Part shown: positions 13,601-24,970 of the stretch, piece by piece
Layout of the letters: each line of letters starts with the position of its first letter
Numbering within the stretch: position 1 is the stretch's first letter
From: Penium margaritaceum
Lineage: Eukaryota > Streptophyta > Zygnematophyceae > Desmidiales > Peniaceae
DNA: 54,596 nt
NCBI GenBank assembly: GCA_023375785.1
Contig: SZWC01006694.1
Coordinates: 17,762-72,357, forward strand
Direction: 5' to 3'
The notes under the pieces: generated by a model
The model's database searches: none
What the model was told of the DNA's origin: nothing
Seen by the model: only the letters and a program-made list of their open reading frames with translations
Translations under genes and position numbers: made by a program

Positions 13601-14241
13601 TGTTGAGCTTTGTGCCGTTCTTGTACAGTTTACTGTGACCACTCGGCCGTGTCCATACTCGTGCAGATCCCTGAGGCGGGCGGCCCTGGTGACACCGGCG
13701 CGACGACAGGCGGCGGACTACCAGCTTGGAGCTGGCCGACCACTGCACCAGAGCCCCAGATGCCACCGGGACTCTCTGTTGTGTCTTCTACATCTTGCAA
13801 GCGTCTTTCGATAGACTGGCCATGAGGCCTATTTGCATGTTTTTGCATTGTATGCTCACTGTCTGTCAATGGATGCATGCATATGAACAGTCGTAGCGTC
13901 CGTCTTTTGATTCTGCACGTCTAGGTTCAGACGGCGTAGCATTTTGACATGTGTGCGCAGAGTTACGGCCGAAACAGTGGTTTTGGGCCGGTTTTAGGAC
14001 AGCTCTTGGACTGCCGCGTGCGACACCCGCCGTGCGCCGCGGCAGGTATTTATGCCTTGGACCTGTCATTTGTCATTTCTCTCTGCATATGCTATATTGA
14101 AGCATTTTGACACTGTGCCTTGTGTCTCCTAGCCAAACCCTTGCCGTTGTGTGTACGTCTTCTCACTGTCATCACCGTCTGATCAGGCACTGACGCCGGG
14201 TCAGCGGCTGTGTTGCTAGGAAGCTTCTACGCACTTTCTCA
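13601..14241 (+). repeat. Copia A 3' LTR
   Basis: Same length and ends as 5473-6113. It is followed by CTTTC, the second copy of the target duplication, and then B's interrupted RNase H on the reverse strand. Confidence 0.95.
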
Positions 14242-14937
14242 CTTTCCACTTCGCCAGGACACTGCAGTGCCTCCAATGAGAAAGATGTAGCCGGTGCAGC
14301 TCTTGCCAACTAGACTCTACGCCTAGTCACTGTCTGTGTATCCATCGTGCACAACGGACACTTGCTCGCGAAAGCACAAGCCGAAGTTTGCGGTGGACAG
14401 GATGTAGCGCACACACCGGACTGCGGCCTCCAGTATTCGCTGGCGTGGAGCCTGCAAGAACTGGGCGAGCAGGTTGACAGTGAAGGCAATGTCGGGCCGT
14501 GTCGTGGTGGCCAAGTACATGAGCGAGCCGATGACTCGCAAGTGCAGGGTCACATCGACTGGCTCCCCCAGGTCAGCTAGGTCATCTACCTTCAGGGTGG
14601 CCTTCCCCTCAGGGGTCATGGGCGTGGAGGCCATGCGAATGGCAGCGAGGAGGCCGGCAAAGCGCCCCCCCACAGTCTCTGCGTAGCGTCCCTAATGGAC
14701 ACGGATTGTGCGGCAGACATGGTCGTGCACGATCTCCATCCCCAAAAAGACAGAGGCCTCACCAAGATCTTTCATCTTGTAGGCCGAGGAGAGAACGGCC
14801 TTGGCAACATTCACTGCTTCCAGGTCGGGCAAGGCGATCAGAAGATCGTCCACGTAGATGAGGATGGCAGCGAGCGGTGCTGGGGACTGTGAGAGGAACA
14901 GGGATGGGTCAGCATCACGGGGTGCCGGTGGGCACAA
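14242..14937 (-). pseudogene. Copia B RT C-terminal part and first half of RNase H
   Basis: The reverse strand reads DADPSLFL, the catalytic YVDDLLIALP, MKDLGEASVFLGMEI, then SLMYLATTTRPDIAF and DGYTDSD, and runs into element A at 14242. Everything upstream in RT (the palm and finger motifs present in A at 12060-12400) is absent: the linker joins directly to the YVDD segment near 14937. Stops occur at 14692 and within the start of RNase H, where relatives have Trp. Confidence 0.88.
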
Positions 14938-16605
14938 TTTCTGGGGACCGCCCCTGGGGTGTCAGCGATGGAGTGACCCTACTAGACGGGGGCACTGTGC
15001 CAACTGTGCCAGGAGACTCCCCCACACTATGGGGTTCAGCACACCCAGGGGCATGATCAGCGCGCAGAGCGTGGATGCGGGCAAGGTCGCAGAAGGCGAG
15101 ATGCTCGAAGAAGAGAGCGTCACGGGACTCCACGATGCGGCGTCACTCAGGGTCCCAGACCGGCAGGCCTTAGACCGCGGGACGACGCCAACGAAGGCGC
15201 AGATGCGGTTTCGTAGAGAGAGCTTGCTCCTCTGCTGCTCCGGGATGGACCAGACGCAGGCAAGGGAGCCCTAGACACGAGCCAGGCGCAGATCCGCGCA
15301 ACGCCTGCACCATAGCTCGTAGGGCGTGCGGTGACCTAGGAGGGGGCCGTTTGGAATGCGGTTCCAGACCCAGGTCATGTATGCCATGCCCTTGAAGGCA
15401 AAGGCCTCAGGCATGGCGTTGTCGGCACGGATGGCGTGGACCGCATCCTCCATGGTGAGGTTCCAGCGCTCTAAGACACTGTTCTGCTGGGGGGTGGCGG
15501 GAGCGGAGAGGTTGTGGAAGACACCAAGATCATTGAAGGAACGAGCCATGTCACCAAGGTACTCGCCACCACGATCCGAGCGAAAGGTCTCAAGGCGGTG
15601 TGGAGACTGGCGCTCGGCCATAACCAGCCAAATGCAGACTGCAATGGCGGCATCGCTCTTCTGACGCAAACTGTAGACCCAGCGCATGCGCGTGAAGTCA
15701 TCAGTCAACATCAGGACGTAGCGACCGCGGTCCTCCTGAAACTCGACAGGGAGCGGACCCATGAGGTCAGAGTGGACAAACTCCAATGGTCGGCAAGCCT
15801 TGGACACAGGCGTAGGATAGGTGGAACGGTGCATTTTGTCTTCAGCACAGGCCAGGCAGTCGGTCGTGGGTGGTGCCTCAAAGGACGCCGCATCAAGACC
15901 GAGAGCAGGTTGAGTGCGGATCAGCTTGTCGACAGGCCACAGGTGCACATGACAAAGGCATCGATGTAAGAGACAGTGGTGTGCGGGGGATAGAGCACCA
16001 GTGATGAAAACACGAGCAGTGGGAGACGGGGGCAAAGGGAGGGCACTCGCAGAGAACCCAGAGATGTGATACAGATCATCGACGACCGTCCCACTGAGGA
16101 TGGTCTCCTTGGTGTCACGCACAAAGATGTGAGCATCGGCAACTATGTGCGTGACACTCAGGCCCATCTTGGTGCAAGCACGGAAAGAAAGCAGGCTGAG
16201 CTCTAGATCAGGGACAAAGAGGATGTCGTAGATGTATCCGGGACCAGCGGGCCCGGTGAACTGCACAACCCCAATACCCTGGACAGGGACCTCATGGCCA
16301 GCTGCAGTGTGAATAGAACGAACACTGCCAATAGGATGCAAGACGACGAAGGTGTCACGTCGACACGTCATGTGATGGGTGGCACCGGAGTCAACGACCC
16401 AGGTGGCGTCAGTGACACGCGTACAAGGGGCAACGTGGAACTCGGCGACGGAACAAGGCGCGATAGCAGAACGCTTGGCGGGGGACACGATGAGGCGACT
16501 AGCGGAGCGTACATGAAAATCATGCAGCCAGGACACATCATTAGGTCCGTCACGCACACACGACTGGGCATGGAGACCACCACAGTCATCATCACGCAAC
16601 GGCAC
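14938..16605 (-). pseudogene. Copia B protease and integrase
   Basis: A long open stretch (15271-16605) contains WVVDSGATHHMTCRR (protease), LLHRCLCHV, CLAC, HSDLMGPLP, TDDFTRMRWVYSLRQKSDA, RSDRGGEYLG and TPQQNSVLERWN (integrase core). It stops at TAG 15271-15273, where element A has Trp. A short linker piece (14938-15133) follows. B's integrase is less damaged than A's and keeps the stretch that A lost near 9670. Confidence 0.9.
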
Positions 16606-18491
16606 GACAGACCACAGGCAGTAGGACCCCTCGACTCAGTCAATTCACTCGCACCTCCCTGAGAGGAGCGCAGGGCAAGAAGCTGGTACAGCTCAGCGAT
16701 CGTCATGTCGCGTTCGGCGAGCGCCTGGTCACGAGGATCCGTGGAGGAGCCTGCAGCGGCGGCGGACTCCTCTGGGACGGCTGCGGTAGTGGCGGCCGAG
16801 CGGGCGGTCGCACCGGACGTCTGTCGCATGCGTGCCTCGTGCGCCTGCTGCAGTCCATGTGTGGCCTTGGCCCAATTCAATGGGCGGCCTGTCAGGCGAG
16901 TGCAGTCGGGGTAGCGATGGTCACCCCCGCAGATGAAGCACACGAGCCCACGGCCTGTCGTGCTGCCGGAGCCACTGCTACTACCGCTGCCATCGCTACT
17001 GCTGTTGCTCCCGTTGCTGCTGTGGCTGAAACTGCTGGTGCTGGTGCCGCTGCTGGTCCCACCGCTGGAACCACCACCTGACGTTTTGTGGCCCTTCTTC
17101 CCCTGAGATGGACCCTCTATTGCTGTAGAATGCAGGGAGGAGGTTGCAGCGGCAACTGCAATTGAAGCGGTACTACAGCGAGCGCGGTTTGCGGCGTCCA
17201 TGCCGGCAACCTCCAGGAAGTGGAGAGTGGCCTAGTGCAGCAGGGTCCCTTCGCTCGCCATGTCGCAAAGCAGAGGCTGGTCAAAGTTGCTAAAGACGCA
17301 TGCGTATTCGGGAAGGATGCCGTAGAGGATGATCTGGAGGGCAGAGTACTGTGTAGGGGCATCGTCTCCCAGCTCCTCGTACAACTGCATCGCCCGGCGC
17401 GCGCAGTCAGCTGCGGAATCCTGAGTAGTCTGACAGAGGGAGTTCAAGTCGGCGAGGTACGGGGACGTGAAAGCCAAGGTGGCATCCTCAAAAAGAGTGA
17501 CAGCCAGTACCCACGCCTCGCAAGGGTCAGCTCCCGAGCCGGTCAGCGGATCGCCAAGGAACCGGCTGATGTCTATGGTGAAGTCTGGGACGGCTTTCAT
17601 CAGACCGGAGGCGGCGTGAATTGCCATCTGTATGTGGGCGGAGTCAGACGCCTGGTATGGGGTGAGGTTGTAGGCAGGGACTCCCTTGCTTATGGCCCAC
17701 ATGCGAAAGCGCGGCTCTCAAGACTTGAAGTCGTTCCCAGTCTGGAAGATGGGCGGGTCCGACTCAAACCACTTGGGTGGCTTGATCGTCGGTAGAGCGA
17801 CGGCTGAAGCCACTGTGGGACCGGGCATAGACGGGGCAACCCCCTTGCCCGGGCGGCCCCACAGAGCCAGCTCCTCAAAGCTCAGGGTGCGGCGAGATGA
17901 GCTCAGGCCGGCGTCGGCGCTGGAGCTCGTGCCCTGGAGGGCGGCATTGGCCTCACGTGCTCTGCGGTGCGCCTCCAGGTGGATGAGGCGTGCTCATAGT
18001 AGCTCCTCCTCACCCTCCTCACCAGAATCAGAGAGGGTCTCTGGAACCTCATCTGCATTGCCGCCATGAGTGAGGTGGTCCTCGCTTGGGTCTGCGGATG
18101 GGTGCTACTACTACTGCTGGGACTGCTGTTGTTGACGCAGTAGGCCCCTGATCAGGTTCTGCAGCTCAAAGACCTGCTTCGTCAAAGTATTGCGGCTCTC
18201 CGCCTGTATGTCAGCCAGCCCGCGCACTTGGCGTGCCAATGTCGTTGGGCTCGGCGGCCGCTGCTCCTGCTGTTGTTGAGAATGCTGTTGTTGTCGATGC
18301 TGCTGCTGCTGCTGTCGCTACTGCAGTGGATGCTGTTGCTGCTGTTGCTACTGTTGCTGCTGATGTTGCTGCTACTATTGTTGTTGCTGATGCTCCTGTG
18401 GTGACGATGGCGGCGGCCGACGTTGGCTGCTGACGGTGCTGTCCTCGGCAGTTGCGTCAGTGGCGGCGCTAGAGGGGGTGAGCTTCGGCAT
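16606..18491 (-). pseudogene. Copia B gag with an eroded glutamine tract
   Basis: ATG 18491 opens a frame with a CAG/CAA-coded glutamine-rich N-terminus (about 18110-18400) in which at least seven codons are now TAG. It continues through a gag core and a CCHC zinc knuckle (CFICGGDHRYPDC, near 16910-16950). Other in-frame stops lie near 17233 and 17715, and a frameshift near 16610 separates gag from protease. The serine/glycine-rich stretch 16960-17090 precedes the knuckle. Confidence 0.85.
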
Positions 18492-18544
18492 GACGGCCGG
18501 TTCCCCCCCCCCTCTTCTTTTTTTTTGTGTTGTGGAGAGGGCAG

Positions 18545-19145
18545 TGTCAACACCGCCGCAGAGTGCTATCGCGGATCACTACCGTGGAACGCCGCCGCGG
18601 AACACTACTGCGGAGCACTACCACGGAATGTTGTCGCTGAACACTGCCGCGGAACAACTCTATCGCGAAACACTTCCGCGAAACTCCACCGCGGAGTCCC
18701 GCCGTATAAATCTACCGCGGAACACCGTCGCGGAACGGCTGCCGTGGTCACGCTGATGTGGAACACGGCGGGGTGCCGCTAACCGCATGGGCACCACCGT
18801 CGGAGCGTTCCGCAACCACTGCGGAGCGGCCTCGTTTGGCGACCGCGGATCAGCCGCGGAACGGCCGCAGACGTGCGACCACAGAGCTTCGTGGATCACC
18901 AGTGGCGTGTTCCGGAACCGCCGTGGGACTGCCGTAGTGGACCGTCACGGATCCACGGAACACCGTGGATCTTCTGTGGTACTATCACCGCGAGTAGCTG
19001 TACTATTTAACGCCGTGTGCCACCGCGGCATCGTCGACGTGTTCCATTGTGGCCGTGTTATCGCCGCGTCCGCCGCGGAGACGTCGTCGCCGCGGAGCAC
19101 CGCGGACTTTGCGCGGACTGGCTTCCGCTGTCGCGGAATGGCCAC
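18545..19145 (-). repeat. Degenerate 13-15-bp CCGCGGAACAC array in the leader of Copia B
   Basis: Dozens of variants of CCGCGGAACAC, clearest at 18545-18740, recur at roughly 13-15-bp intervals for about 600 bp between the primer site and gag. There is no consistent open frame. It occupies the same position as the CAG-rich leader of element A but is a different sequence. Confidence 0.7.
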
Positions 19146-19318
19146 AAAACATGCGCGGAGTTTTACAAAAAAACGGTCGGAGTGGTGGTGGGTCCTCCCA
19201 GGACCTCCCGCCGAGGCAGTGGGCACTGCTACTGCTGCGACTCCAGGCAACGGCTGCGGTTACTCACTGCTACTGCAGTTGCTGCGCCTCTACTATGCAG
19301 CTATGCGAGCACTTGCTC

Positions 19319-19333
19319 GCCACTTTGATACCA
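19319..19333 (-). other. Copia B primer binding site (degenerate)
   Basis: In element orientation TGGTATCAAAGTGGC directly follows the 5' LTR; the first eight bases match the initiator-Met tRNA site and the rest has drifted. Confidence 0.75.
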
Positions 19334-19866
19334 TGAGAGACAGCTTCCTAGCACTGCTGTCGCTGGCGTGGCAGTACAAGCGAGCCAGCTAACTCACTAA
19401 CGCACACAGGTGGAGGCGAGTAGAGCAAGGGGTTGGCTAGGGACACAAGTATAAGTGTCAAAAGCTGCAAACATTGAATTGTGCATAGTGAAATGACAAT
19501 TGAGATCTGGACAACCTAAATAGTGTCGCAGTCCTTGTGGATGCACACACCCGCGGCACACAAGGGCGCTAAATCTAGCAGGAAAAAACAGAGGCAAAAA
19601 CACAGTTTTGGCCATAACTCCCTGCAGACACGTCAGATTGATGAGCCGTTTGAACCAGAACGACCGCATCAACAAGATCTACTTCCTGATAGGCTGCACG
19701 CCTATGTGCTGTCCCACAGCACGTATCTACAGATATGAGAGTCTTCTGGGCACCCGTCGTCACCAGCCGCCGGTCTTCTGCCACCGTCGCCAGTCTCACG
19801 GATCTGCACGTGAATGGACATGAGCCGAGGGGTCACCGTAAGCCATGTAAAACACACACAACAACA
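19334..19866 (-). repeat. Copia B 5' LTR
   Basis: Pairs with 4442-4975. Its outer edge is followed by ATCTG, matching the duplication left of 4442. Confidence 0.93.
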
Positions 19867-19871
19867 ATCTG

Positions 19872-20515
19872 TGCCCCTTGTCAGTGTGAGTCTTGGGCAT
19901 GCTTGACATATGTTTCAAGATTTTAACATATTTGTCATAGATTTCAGCGACCACGCGGAAACGACCGTCGTCGGCGGCCGTACGCGTAATATAGAAACAA
20001 TTTGACGTGGTTTGTTAGGTCTCTAACGCCTTCATGACGGGGGTCTTAGATACAATGATGCAACGCTTCGGCTCGTAGAAACGCGTTACATATGATAGAG
20101 CCGATTGCGTCATCTCAGTCCGTTGTTTGAAGGATCGTCGAAGTTTAACAAATTGCACATCCGTCCTCCTGAAATGAGTCCGTGTGTTCCACCGCATTCG
20201 TCTCTGATCTTGAAAGCCTGTCAGGTGTCATGTCCTGCCAGTTTCCCGAGACGCAATGTACCTCCTATCATGCATGGCTACCATGTGCTTCCCTAAACTG
20301 CAGTCGTACCAATCGCCGGAAAATATTGTTTGATCCACATCGACAGTAGCGGCTCGTGGGGGGTTCTCGCCTTGCAGTGCATTGTGGTGCATCGAAGCAT
20401 CAATTATGCTCCTCGTGCCCATGGCGGCCTCGTTGACGGTGCATGCTAGATGACCGTGGGTATCCCAGTTATATAGAGCCGATTTTTATGAACAAGGTGT
20501 CCATGATGCCTTCCG
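19872..20515. other. Non-coding stretch upstream of the MULE transposase
   Basis: The first bases resemble a continuation of the minisatellite that B interrupted. No gene is recognised in the rest. It is the likely promoter region of the transposase that follows, but I see no clear TATA box or terminal inverted repeat. Confidence 0.4.
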
Positions 20516-21331
20516 ATGGCGGGGACCACGCACCAGAGAGGTGGTGGAGCTCGCACAACATCCTGGTTCCCACCGGACAACAGCGACGATGACTTGACAG
20601 ATGATCCGTGCTTGACGTGCCAGGCACCCACCGCAGACAACGACGATGCACCTCCCCCTGCACTCGACGGGACCCCACGCCCTCAAGCTGAGGATCCTTG
20701 TAGGATGTCCCGTGTAGGCGGGCGTGTTCTCTCAACCAAGGGCCTGCTCGTTGGTTCTGACCATGAGGCAAAGGCAGCCGACGCTAAGGCGAAGGTTGCC
20801 GCCGCCCGCATCTCGGACCCCACCCCACGTGCTATCCTCAAGAAGTGGAAGGCTGCGGTGGACTTCCCCGTTGGCTCAACATTCGAGAACATGGCCGCAT
20901 GCAAAGCCGCAGTGGAAGACTATGCGATTCACAACCGCATGGCACTGAGGTGGTTGAAAAGCGACCGCACTCGCTTTGTGGCACCGTGCAAGCACTATCC
21001 GACGAAGAAGTGCCCGTGGATCATTTGTGCCGGGTATAGCAAGAAGTCTGGAGCAATCAACATCACGTCGTTCGTGGATGGCCACCTTTGTGACCCTGGC
21101 CTAGGCCGGGGTAATACCGTGCGCTCCATGAGGTGGGTTGCACGGCAGATTGAGAGCACCATCACGAAGCACACATGTCTGAATCCCAAGGCGCTGCAAG
21201 CGGTCGTGACAGAAGTGGCCAACACGAAGGTCCCCTACACCACCCTTTACCGTGCAAAAAAATTGTGTTTGGAGAAGATGTACGGCAAGAAGTCGGACTC
21301 GTGGAGCATGTTCCCCGGTTACGTGGACGAG

Positions 21332-21429
21332 GTACGTTATCCCACATTGGTTTATTCTACTCGATTGTCAACGCTTTGGCTATGTGATACTTTAGGGACT
21401 CAACATGTGGAATATGCTGTCTCATGTAG
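21332..21429 (+). other. Intron of the MULE transposase
   Basis: It starts GTACGT and ends CATGTAG; removing it joins two frames of the same transposase without loss. It is AT-richer than the flanking exons. Confidence 0.85.
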
Positions 21430-22798
21430 GTGCTCAGGGTTGACATGCTGGCCATCGCCAAAGCCGCAAAAGACCGTGTCACGGGCGCCTTTGACAGAGT
21501 GTTCATCGCACCCAGTGCCTGCAGGAGAGGTTTTGAGTACACCAGGCGGGTCCTCGTGATGGATGGCACACATCTAGAAAACGGCCACAAGCAGGTACTC
21601 CTCATCATGCAATTCTTTGACGCAAATGACAACGCCATGCCCGCTACGTATGCCTTGGTGTCCAGGGAAGATGAGCGCAACTGGAGCTGGTTCTGTGAGT
21701 TGGTGGCAGCAGCGTACCCCACGGCCGCACAACATGGAACAACGGTCATATCTGACCGTGAGAAGGGACTGGCCAACGCTGTCGAGGCCAAGCTACCCGG
21801 GGCGACCAACACATACTGCACGTGGCACCTTATGCGCAACGTGCATTCCAAGTGCCAGGGCAGTTCGGGCACACCATTCTGGAACCTGACGCAGGCGAAC
21901 TGGGACGCATGCCAGGCAGAGATGCGATGCATAGTGCCAAGGGCAGTTGATTACCTGCTGAGTGGGAATGGAGAGCCCGGCATCCCGAAGGAGCGCTGGA
22001 GCAGGCTGTTCTGCCCAGTTTCTCGCGGTGGGCATACCACCAGCAATGTCATGGAGTCTCTCAATGGCAAGCTGGTGGAGCTCAGGAAGATGTATCCGTA
22101 TCTTTGTTTCGTGAACCTGCACGTGTTTGTGCAGCGATTGTGGCACATTCGGCATAGGATGGCACACGACGCCGAGGGCAGCGTCGCGCCCGCGCTCTAT
22201 CTCAAGGTCAAGAACTGCGACCGCAGTAGAGAGTATTCACTCGACCTGGATGGCGACGAGACAGGACCATGGCAGAGCGGCACAGCCACGCATCGTAACG
22301 GCACTCCACGCAACGTCAACCTCACCACCAAGGACTGCTCGTTTGGGCGTTGGTGAGAGTATGGGGTGCCGTGCCCACACGCATGCAGCCTACTGCTGGA
22401 GAATGCGCTGAACCCCGTAGCGTATGTTGATTTAGGCTACCTCAACCTGAGCTATAAGCGGACCTACAACGCCCCGTTCCCATTGCCAAAGGTGCGGCAG
22501 GTGACGCCGGCAGAGCCTAAGTGGAAGCAGCCAGGCCCAAGTCGCGGGCGCGGCCGGCCAGCCACCGTGCGCTTGGACAGGTATGCAAAGATGAAGAAAC
22601 GGCGTATTAGTGCCCGCTGTGGAAAGCAAGGCCATGTCCGACAGGCATGCCCTAACATGGAGGCCCCAAGTCCCGAGCAGATGGCGGCCGCACGCGTCTC
22701 CGAGCTAGACACTGAGAGTTGCATGCGGGCCTCCTGCCGGACTAAGGTGTACGCCATGGGATACTCAGGGGATAAGGCGGATGATGCACCCCCCGCTT

Positions 22799-23394
22799 AA
22801 GAGGAGGCGGAGTCGGAGGAGGAGGAGGAGGGGGAGGAGGAGGAGGAGCATGAGGAGGGAGAGGACAAGGAGGGGGGGAGGGAGAAGAGGAAGAGGAGGA
22901 GGGGGGGGAGGGGGGGCAGGAGATCGTTGACCCTGTCTCTGTGTCCAGTGATGAGGAATGGGACAAGCACCATGATGCCGAGGATCGTGAGGAGGCATGG
23001 ATGGCCTTCTATGCCNNNNNNNNNNNNNNNNNNNNNNNNNNNNNNNNNNNNNNNNNNNNNNNNNNNNNNNNNNNNNNNNNNNNNNNNNNNNNNNNNNNNN
23101 NNNNNNNNNNNNNNNNNNNNNNNNNNNNNNNNNNNNNNNNNNNNNNNNNNNNNNNNNNNNNNNNNNNNNNNNNNNNNAAGAGGAGGCGGAGTCGGAGGAG
23201 GAGGAGGAGGGGGAGGAGGAGGAGGAGCATGAGGAGGGAGAGGACAAGGAGGGGGGGAGGGAGAAGAGGAAGAGGAGGAGGGGGGGGAGGGGGGGCAGGA
23301 GATCGTTGACCCTGTCTCTGTGTCCAGTGATGAGGAATGGGACAAGCACCATGATGCCGAGGATCGTGAGGAGGCATGGATGGCCTTCTATGCC
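22799..23394. repeat. 217-bp duplication around a 162-base N gap
   Basis: 22799-23015 and 23178-23394 look identical on either side of N 23016-23177. The repeated sequence is a purine-rich (GAG)n-like tract coding the acidic tail of the transposase. It is probably a contig overlap artefact, caused or helped by the low-complexity sequence. Confidence 0.85.
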
Positions 23395-23433
23395 GAAGTG
23401 GACAGCATCAACCGCTCCTTTGGCCTTTGGTGA

Positions 23434-24404
23434 GTCTGGGTGAGCTTGTTTTGATTGCCATTGCATTATTTCAACTCTGCCTTAAACTGCATTCATGATG
23501 TCTAACACTGTTTTCATTCCATGTTTGTGCTTTCCAGAGATCACCAACGTGCAGTTCTTGAAGAGGAGGTGCATGCCAGATCACATGTGGCCCGTGATTG
23601 CACTCCTGTAGTAGATTAGCTTTCAGCTGTGGTGTACTTTCGTTCGTAATTATGATAAACTCCGCTTGACTAAGAGTTCTAATGCCCAATGCCAAAGCTC
23701 CTGTACTCCTCCCTTCCCATATCAAAATCAGCTCACATTCCTCTTCTGCTCAAATAATTCACAACCACTAACCACACATTTGATGTTTGCTTTGTTGAAC
23801 TATGCATCTGTTGTAGTCCACAATCGCAGTAAGGTGCAAATTGTAGTGCACAATGGTGTCCTGAATTATTTTTGCAACGTATGTACCTCAAGCAGCTACC
23901 AAGTGTACAGATAGATTGTACACACGTTCATTTTGTTCTCTTTGCGACAATTGTTTCAAGGAACCAGAAACATGAGTTCATGTGACTAACAAGACTTGAC
24001 CGTCATCTTCCTCATGGGAGTTGGTGCGACATTGGTGTGTCAGAAATTGTATTCCTATTTGTGGCCACCAACAAGAACAAGATATGTAGGCATGTGCCAT
24101 TGTACAGCGACACACAACGACGCATGTCAATTGGATGCCTACACGAGTGAAGCAGAGGCAGAGGAGAGTCATTGGGAAGATGTCTTCTACGAGGGAGGAG
24201 ACGAAAATGTTGACTCTGTTGACGCCGATGAGGACATATTCTATGATGCAATGGGATGTCAAGGACGGCAGGGATGTGGATGCGACTTGTGCCACTAGCT
24301 CTGGCTGTGCAGTGTCCTGGATCCAAAGTGGTTAGATCCAGAGTGGATTGGCTAGTACTTCCTGAAATCATTGAACAATGGCCGTTCTTGGGTCATGAAC
24401 ATTA
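23434..24404. other. AT-rich stretch downstream of the MULE transposase
   Basis: Probably 3' non-coding DNA. A short open frame at about 24090-24298 codes an Asp/Glu-rich peptide ending in a cysteine cluster; it has no ATG near its start and may be a lost terminal exon. I recognise nothing else. Confidence 0.35.
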
Positions 24405-24970
24405 CTCCCATGCCCAGACTAGTCACAGGAATAATACTAAAGTGCCCATATCTGTCAATGAAATAACAATGTACTGCCCATAGTTGTCAGTTACCTTTTG
24501 CTTTTGTGCACGGAAATGTGACAAAAGTATACAACAGATACCCATTTTTCTCATCAAAATAATAGTTCCATGCCAATAGTTTGATACCCAGTCATGTCTA
24601 TGCAATAAAACTCGGATGCCCATACATGTCACTAAAACAATACTCGCATACCCAGAAATGACAATGCAATGAACCTCGGAAGCCCATAGTTATCACTGAG
24701 ATAATACTCACATACCCACAATTATCAATGAAATAAACCTCAGAAGCCCATACTTGTCAGTGACATAATACTCGCATACCCTGAATTGTCAACGCAATAA
24801 ACCTTGGAAGCCCATAGTTGTCACTGAGATAATACTCGCATACCCAGAATTGTCAGAGCAATAAAACTCAGATGCCCATACTTGTCACTGAAATAATACC
24901 TGCATACCCTGGATTGTCAATGCAATAAAACTCTGATGTCCATACTTTCATCATCGAATGCCCACTACAG
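24405..24970 (+). repeat. 32-bp minisatellite with 64-bp higher-order period
   Basis: Sixteen or so units start with GCCCATA or ATACCC. From 24616 to 24935 the units are exactly 32 bp and alternate between two types, so five dimers of 64 bp start at 24616, 24680, 24744, 24808 and 24872. Earlier units are less regular. The shared CCCATA core relates it to the 30-bp arrays at 4293 and 25765. Confidence 0.9.

Larger units (their letters stand above)
5473..14241 (+). mobile_element. Ty1/copia LTR retrotransposon A, nested in B
   Basis: Two 641-bp LTRs (5473-6113, 13601-14241) begin TGTTG and end CTCA, with about 29 substitutions and no indel by eye (about 4.5%). The 5-bp flanks are CTTCC and CTTTC, a target duplication with one change. 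The order is LTR, primer site, long CAG-rich leader, gag, protease, integrase, reverse transcriptase, RNase H, polypurine tract, LTR: the Copia order. At least seven stops and two frameshifts break the single expected frame. About 870 bp is artificial duplication around the N gap, so the real element is nearer 7.9 kb. Confidence 0.95.
4442..19866 (-). mobile_element. Ty1/copia LTR retrotransposon B (host of nested element A)
   Basis: LTRs of 534 bp (4442-4975) and 533 bp (19334-19866) both run TGTTG...CTCA in element orientation. The flanks carry an identical 5-bp duplication, ATCTG, at 4437-4441 and 19867-19871. A degenerate tRNA-Met primer site lies at about 19319-19333 and a CATGGGGGAG polypurine tract at 4976-4985 (reverse). 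Without element A and its 5-bp duplication, B is about 6651 bp. Gag, protease and integrase are recognisable; the front of reverse transcriptase is missing and RNase H is split by A. Many stop codons make it inactive. LTR divergence of about 10% makes it older than A. Confidence 0.93.
20516..23433 (+). pseudogene. MuDR/MULE transposase with one intron
   Basis: Exon 1 (20516-21331) carries an acidic N-terminus and the MuDR-type zinc DNA-binding domain (FPVGSTF, YAIHNRM, CKHYPTKKCPWII, GHLCD). A 98-bp GT-AG intron (21332-21429) keeps the frame. Exon 2 carries the MULE catalytic core: VMDGTHL, then ISDREKGL, CTWHLMRN and TTSNVMESLNG. A SWIM zinc finger (CSFGRW...YGVPCPHAC) follows, interrupted by TGA 22354-22356; then a zinc knuckle whose first Cys is Ser, a TAA at 22798-22800, and a glutamate-rich tail shifted in a G-rich run. 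It would cut and paste the element. The central region is intact, so decay is recent or limited. Confidence 0.88.

Noticed and set aside
22801..23466. Glu-rich or Pro-rich proteins around the N gap
   Set aside because: Low-complexity (GAG)n read in several frames and through N; only the acidic tail of the MULE transposase is plausible.
24405..24970. CRISPR-like regular repeats
   Set aside because: The 32-bp units follow one another directly with no unique spacers, and the setting is a plant-type nuclear genome; it is a minisatellite.
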